DNA from: Dermanyssus gallinae
Lineage: Eukaryota; Arthropoda; Arachnida; Mesostigmata; Dermanyssidae
Assembly (NCBI GenBank): GCA_003439945.1
Contig: QVRM01002276.1
Coordinates: forward strand, 70,001-134,000
DNA length: 64,000 nt
Direction of reading: 5' to 3'
The notes beneath the pieces were generated by a model. It ran no database searches, was not told the origin of the DNA, and worked only from the letters and a program-made list of their open reading frames with translations. Below, piece after piece: positions 60,115-64,000 of this stretch. Position 1 is the first letter of the stretch. Each line of letters starts with the position of its first letter. The translations under genes and the position numbers were made by a program.

Positions 60115-60675
60115 AGAACAACAACAACAACAGCAACAACAACAACAACGGCAACAACAACAACAAAAAAAAAACAACAACAGCAGCAGCAGCAGCAACT
60201 ACAACAACGGCAACAAAAACAACAACAACAACAACAACGACGGCAACAACAACAACAGCAACGGCAACAAAAACAACAACAACAAATACGACGGCAACAA
60301 CAACAACAACAACGGCAACAACTACAACAACAACAACAACAACAACGACGACAACAACACCAACACCATCAACAACAACAACGACAACATCAAAAAAACA
60401 ACAACAACAACAACGACGACAACAACACCAACACCATCAACAACAACAACGACAACAAAAAAAAAACAACAACAACAGCAACAACAACAACGGCAACAAA
60501 AACAACAACAACAACGACGGCAACAAAAACAACAACAACAACGACGGCAACAACAACAACAACGGCAACAACAACAGCAACAGCAGCAGTAGCAGCAACA
60601 ACAACGGCAACAAAAACAACAACAACAACGACGTCGACAACAACAACAGCAGCAACAGTAACAACAACAACAACA

Positions 60676-60709
<34 letters not shown>

Positions 60710-60710
60710 A
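60115..60710. repeat. About 600-nt CAA-type triplet tract ending in (GAC/ACG)n
   Basis: Continuous triplet DNA of CAA, CGG, CAG and CGA units with larger duplicated blocks (about 60330-60380 and 60400-60455). A 259-codon frame (60111-60890) passes through it and ends in about 50 residues of non-repeat sequence (PMKSHYFIELCHRPPCFGCL). No start context or splice site supports it as a gene. Confidence 0.9.
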
Positions 60711-60899
60711 AAAAGAGACAGCCGTAACGAGAGCTCGAGTGGTCCGATGAAGAGCCATTATTTCATCGAATTGTGCCACCGTCCGCCATGCTTTGGCTGT
60801 CTCCTCCTATCAGCGTATCGGGTGGCGAGATTTCGCTATTTGTTGACTAATGCTGCTGCTGCTGGTGTTACGGCTGTTGGTAATCGGTGATACGACGGC

Positions 60900-61780
60900 G
60901 ATGTATTACTACTACTATTAGTAGTATTATTATTATTATTTGTATTACTCTTCTTACGTACACACATACATACATACATACATCATATGCGGCATATTGG
61001 ACATTGCTAAGCATACACTTGCTAAGCTCACTAATAATTGTCGCCATTGGAGCGGCTTGACAGTTGTCGACTAAGCTTGCGTGCTCTGCGTAACAGAGTT
61101 CAGAGATTTCATACAACGAAAAAGCGATGCGCGACATATCGAGATAACGTCCAATAGATAAGCGACACTCGCTACATCGCAGTGCCCACTAAGTAAACGT
61201 CCCGCGATCGATTGTCCGCGATCGATTAAACGTGACGACTCAAAACTTTGCAATTATATCTACACTAGCCCACTAGCTACTTGGCAAGGTCTTAAATTTA
61301 GAAGGTTTCAATTCAAAATACTCCGGGCTACTCGCAAATCTGCCTTCGTATTACTTAGCTTGATAGAGATCAGAAAGTGGATACTAGTGCACAGGAGCTT
61401 TGACACACGAGGTCAGCAACAAAGAGTAGATAATAACCCCTCCCACTACAGTAGCAGTTTCAACCAAAAAATACGTCTATTTTTTCGATACGTAACACGT
61501 GTGCGCCCGTGCCGCCAAATGATGCTCAGCTTCGATATCAAACTCTTCAAGTGTAACTTTTTTTTAACTTAGCCGCTATTAAGTTTAGTTAGTGCGTTCA
61601 ACGTATGCAGCAACAACACTCAATTAATGGCTCGTCCTCTTTTAAAAAAATTAGCCTATTGAATTTACGAGGCAAACACGCCCGAGCAGTACATGTCTAT
61701 GAAATAGGATTTGTTGAAGAAGTATTAAGTTGAAGTAGAATTAAGTTGAAGTAGTATTAAAGAATGGTTCCAGCTCCTCG
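60900..61780. other. Unassigned DNA
   Basis: Short (ACATAC)n at 60960-60985 and a duplicated CGCGATCGATTGTC element near 61203-61225. No gene recognised. Confidence 0.5.
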
Positions 61781-61782
61781 CC

Positions 61783-61905
61783 TCTTCCTGAGGTCATTTA
61801 GGTGAGAGGTTTTTAGTGGGCAATATGCCAACAACATCGGCATCGAGTCCCACACTACCCGCTTTGGGTGTGCTTAAAGGAATTTTTCCCTCTCACCAAA
61901 AAAAA
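61783..61905 (+). mobile_element. R1-like 3' tail fragment
   Basis: Contains GAGAGGTTTTTAGTGGGCA and ATCGAGTCCCACACTACC and ends in an A-run (61900-61908), matching the 3' ends of the R1-like copies at 16200-16400 and 21300-21480. Confidence 0.6.
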
Positions 61906-62354
61906 AGGATTAGGGCTAAAAGGGTTGCAATTGATCACCGACGTACTCCTACTACTTACTTCTCATTTGGTCTCCGGAGTGCAAAAGCACATCCATATTC
62001 CATCCAGCCAGAGACAGCCTATGTTTCCAGAAAGCCTGTGAGTGTGAACAAATAATGTATAAGTTGTCTTCCATATATGCCCCCCACACAAGCGGACATC
62101 CTCGGGCGCTACGATTGAGTGGCTGGAGAGACACATATTCGACAGCGTCTCCTGTAACCCTTCAACCCACCGTGTGATCTGTGCTGAATCTCCTACTATT
62201 GTTGGTTATTCACACAGAACAAGAGATTGTTTGTGTTGTTAATTTAGCTGGCTCCACTTAGTCGCTTCGGAGCTGCCATCAGGAAAAAGTGTTGAACCGC
62301 GACGGCCGGCGGCGCCTACCTCGGCTGTATCGACTGATGAGATCGGCGCGCCCC

Positions 62355-62546
62355 TTAAAAATACATTTCAGGGGCTGACTCTTAGCCAAGATTTAACGCC
62401 CATGGGACTGCTTTTCGCATTGCTTCATAGATGGACCCCCATAAGTACAAATGTGGCAACGGTGGAGCTCGAACCCGCGCACCTATCTAGTGTCTCCTCC
62501 GGTTGCGAGGCGCAGACGAATGCAGTACGCCACCGTGCTCTACATC
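62355..62546 (-). mobile_element. SINE family C, copy 3 (inverted)
   Basis: On the minus strand: CACGGTGGCGTACTGCATTC, ACCGGAGGAGACACTAGATA, box B GGTTCGAGCTCC, and the body GGCTAAGAGTCAGCCCCTGA. Confidence 0.82.
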
Positions 62547-62904
62547 AGCGCGCTCCTTATAGGTAGGCGAGTTTGCCGGTCTACAGTTTAATAAATTTGA
62601 TTGAAGAAAACATTTGGTGTCAATTGGTGTCAAAACATGACCGGCTTTGGGGATTCTATTTGACTTGATGGCTCACCACCAGTCAAGCAAGCCCCTCGAT
62701 TACAAGGTGGTCTGCTACAGGCGGGTTTCTAGGTGGCATGGTGGTCAGTAAGTACATGGTTGTAGAATATACTACTTAAACTCGATCTTGTGGAGTTTGT
62801 TATTGTTTTTGTTGTTTTCGCTATTGTGACTGCAGTTGCCGTTGTTGCCGTCGCTGCACATGACAGTGGCTGGTGGCCGACAAAGTTTGTTGCCATTTTT
62901 TGTC

Positions 62905-62995
62905 ATCATCGTTGTTGTTGTTGTCGCTGTTTTTGTTGTTGTTGTTGTTGTTGTTGTTGCTGTTTTTGTTGCTGTTGTTGTTGTCGCTGATCACC
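62905..62995. repeat. (TTG)n array
   Basis: TTG units with TCG, TTT and CTG interruptions. The following plus-strand frame (HRKIACFGILNDVMVSIDFG, 62992-63099) has high GC at third positions but no recognised domain. Confidence 0.9.
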
Positions 62996-63254
62996 GAAAG
63001 ATCGCCTGCTTTGGCATACTCAACGACGTGATGGTGTCAATCGACTTCGGCCACGACGATCCACCACGCACCCGTCGTCAAAGTGTCTGCGTACCGTGAC
63101 GAAGATGACCACAAGGACAGCACTAACAAAAACAACAACAACAACAAGAATAACAACAACAACATTAACAGTGCCGACGCCGACGACAATGAAAAATGTG
63201 ATGGAAATCCGATTCAATCGTTTGTCTGCAGTTCTGAGTCTCTCCGCCGACTTG

Positions 63255-63580
63255 TAGCAAATCGGTGATCGGTACCGCTCGATCCGTAACGATTGACAGC
63301 TGCAATTGTGTTACCAATCGGGCCAGTGGTAGCACCATCAGTACCCGAGACAGCAACAGCAGCAGCAGGGGCCTGCAACAAGCAAAGTGGTTGCTGGCCC
63401 GAAAATCCTTGCTACTTCTGTTTGGCTGGCGCCACAACTGGAGTCGAGCGTTGCCCGGCCCGCCTGAGACACCAGTTTGTGGGACATCGTGCGAGCGTGC
63501 GTGCGTGGGACGTCCTGAAGTCCGTGAGGCCAATTGTCGCGTCCGCCGATGGAGGTCTTCGGATTATTTGTTTTGATCCA
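63255..63580. other. GC-rich segment open on both strands
   Basis: A 103-codon plus-strand frame (63265-63576) and a 122-codon minus-strand frame (63533-63165) overlap. The sequence is CpG-rich and non-repetitive. It could be an exon or a promoter; I do not recognise either protein. Confidence 0.3.
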
Positions 63581-63604
63581 GCTTCTAGCCCTAGCTTCCC
63601 TTCA

Positions 63605-63684
63605 GCCCTCTCACCCCCCCCCCCCCCCACTCTCAAATACATCGTCACTACCTCGATTCTGGCTACTTCGGTTATTACAACTTC

Positions 63685-63749
<65 letters not shown>

Positions 63750-63766
63750 AATATATATATGTATAT
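63605..63766. repeat. Poly-C run and (TA)n array
   Basis: About 15 C bases at 63605-63620, then a TA array at 63689-63766 with TACATA and TAAATA interruptions. Confidence 0.93.
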
Positions 63767-64000
63767 ATACATACATACATATATTTGTTTTTTACAGCTG
63801 CTATTGCGGCCACTAATTACGCCAATATACTGTGCTCTGATTACGGCTGCTTGTATGACGAGAGACAACAACGCGTCCTTACGTTAATGAGTTTACTCCA
63901 ATTTGCGTGGCAAACAGTCGTCAACGGCAGCAGCCGGTTCGGTCCCTGTTATTGTTGTTGTTGTTGTTCCGATGCTTTGAATTCTATAATAAGCGCATTT

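Overview
The window looks like non-coding-rich eukaryotic DNA, most likely from an arthropod. Evidence: a homeobox gene spread over more than 23 kb with very large introns, R1-like non-LTR retrotransposons, Tc1/mariner elements, tRNA-derived SINEs, and abundant (TA)n and (CAA)n microsatellites. There is no bacterial gene organisation. The lineage is an inference; I did not recognise a species. Nearly all long open frames made of one or two residues (poly-V/L/C/T/Q/N, YIYIYI) are translations of microsatellites and were ignored.

The one host gene I can support is a paired-like (Q50) homeobox gene on the minus strand. Three exons are visible: a homeodomain N-terminal exon (26325 to about 26477), a 48-nt microexon (21923-21970) and a long last exon (2841-3710). 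The last exon carries helix 3, a Q-rich segment, a P/F/M-rich segment, an N-rich segment and an acidic tail. Splice phases fit at every boundary except inside the microexon. Its two ends encode the expected homeodomain residues but lie in different reading frames (48 nt against an expected 46). The first coding exon(s) with a start codon were not found. The introns (18.2 kb and 4.35 kb) are packed with transposon remnants and triplet repeats.

Layout: 1-1.46 kb, a broken LINE reverse transcriptase interrupted by an R1-like tail; 2.8-26.5 kb, the homeobox gene with its intronic repeats; 26.7-34.4 kb, mostly featureless DNA with TA arrays and one SINE; 35.4-43.3 kb, remnants of a non-LTR element carrying a restriction-like endonuclease, plus an APE-type LINE; 46.0-49.8 kb, three Tc1/mariner-type insertions next to one another; 50.1-54.2 kb, two LINE copies joined tail to head on the minus strand; 54.4-57.1 kb, a SINE, LTR-integrase and LINE debris; 57.3-63.6 kb, GC-rich, GA-rich and CAA-rich DNA that may be the 5' region of another gene, though no exon could be assigned.

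The main structural themes are: (i) one restriction-like-endonuclease retroelement family represented by at least seven pieces; (ii) three separate tRNA-derived SINE families with ten copies in total; (iii) transposons inserted in or beside TA arrays; (iv) a homeodomain divided by a microexon that is out of frame in this sequence. No CRISPR, operon, functional tRNA or rRNA was seen.
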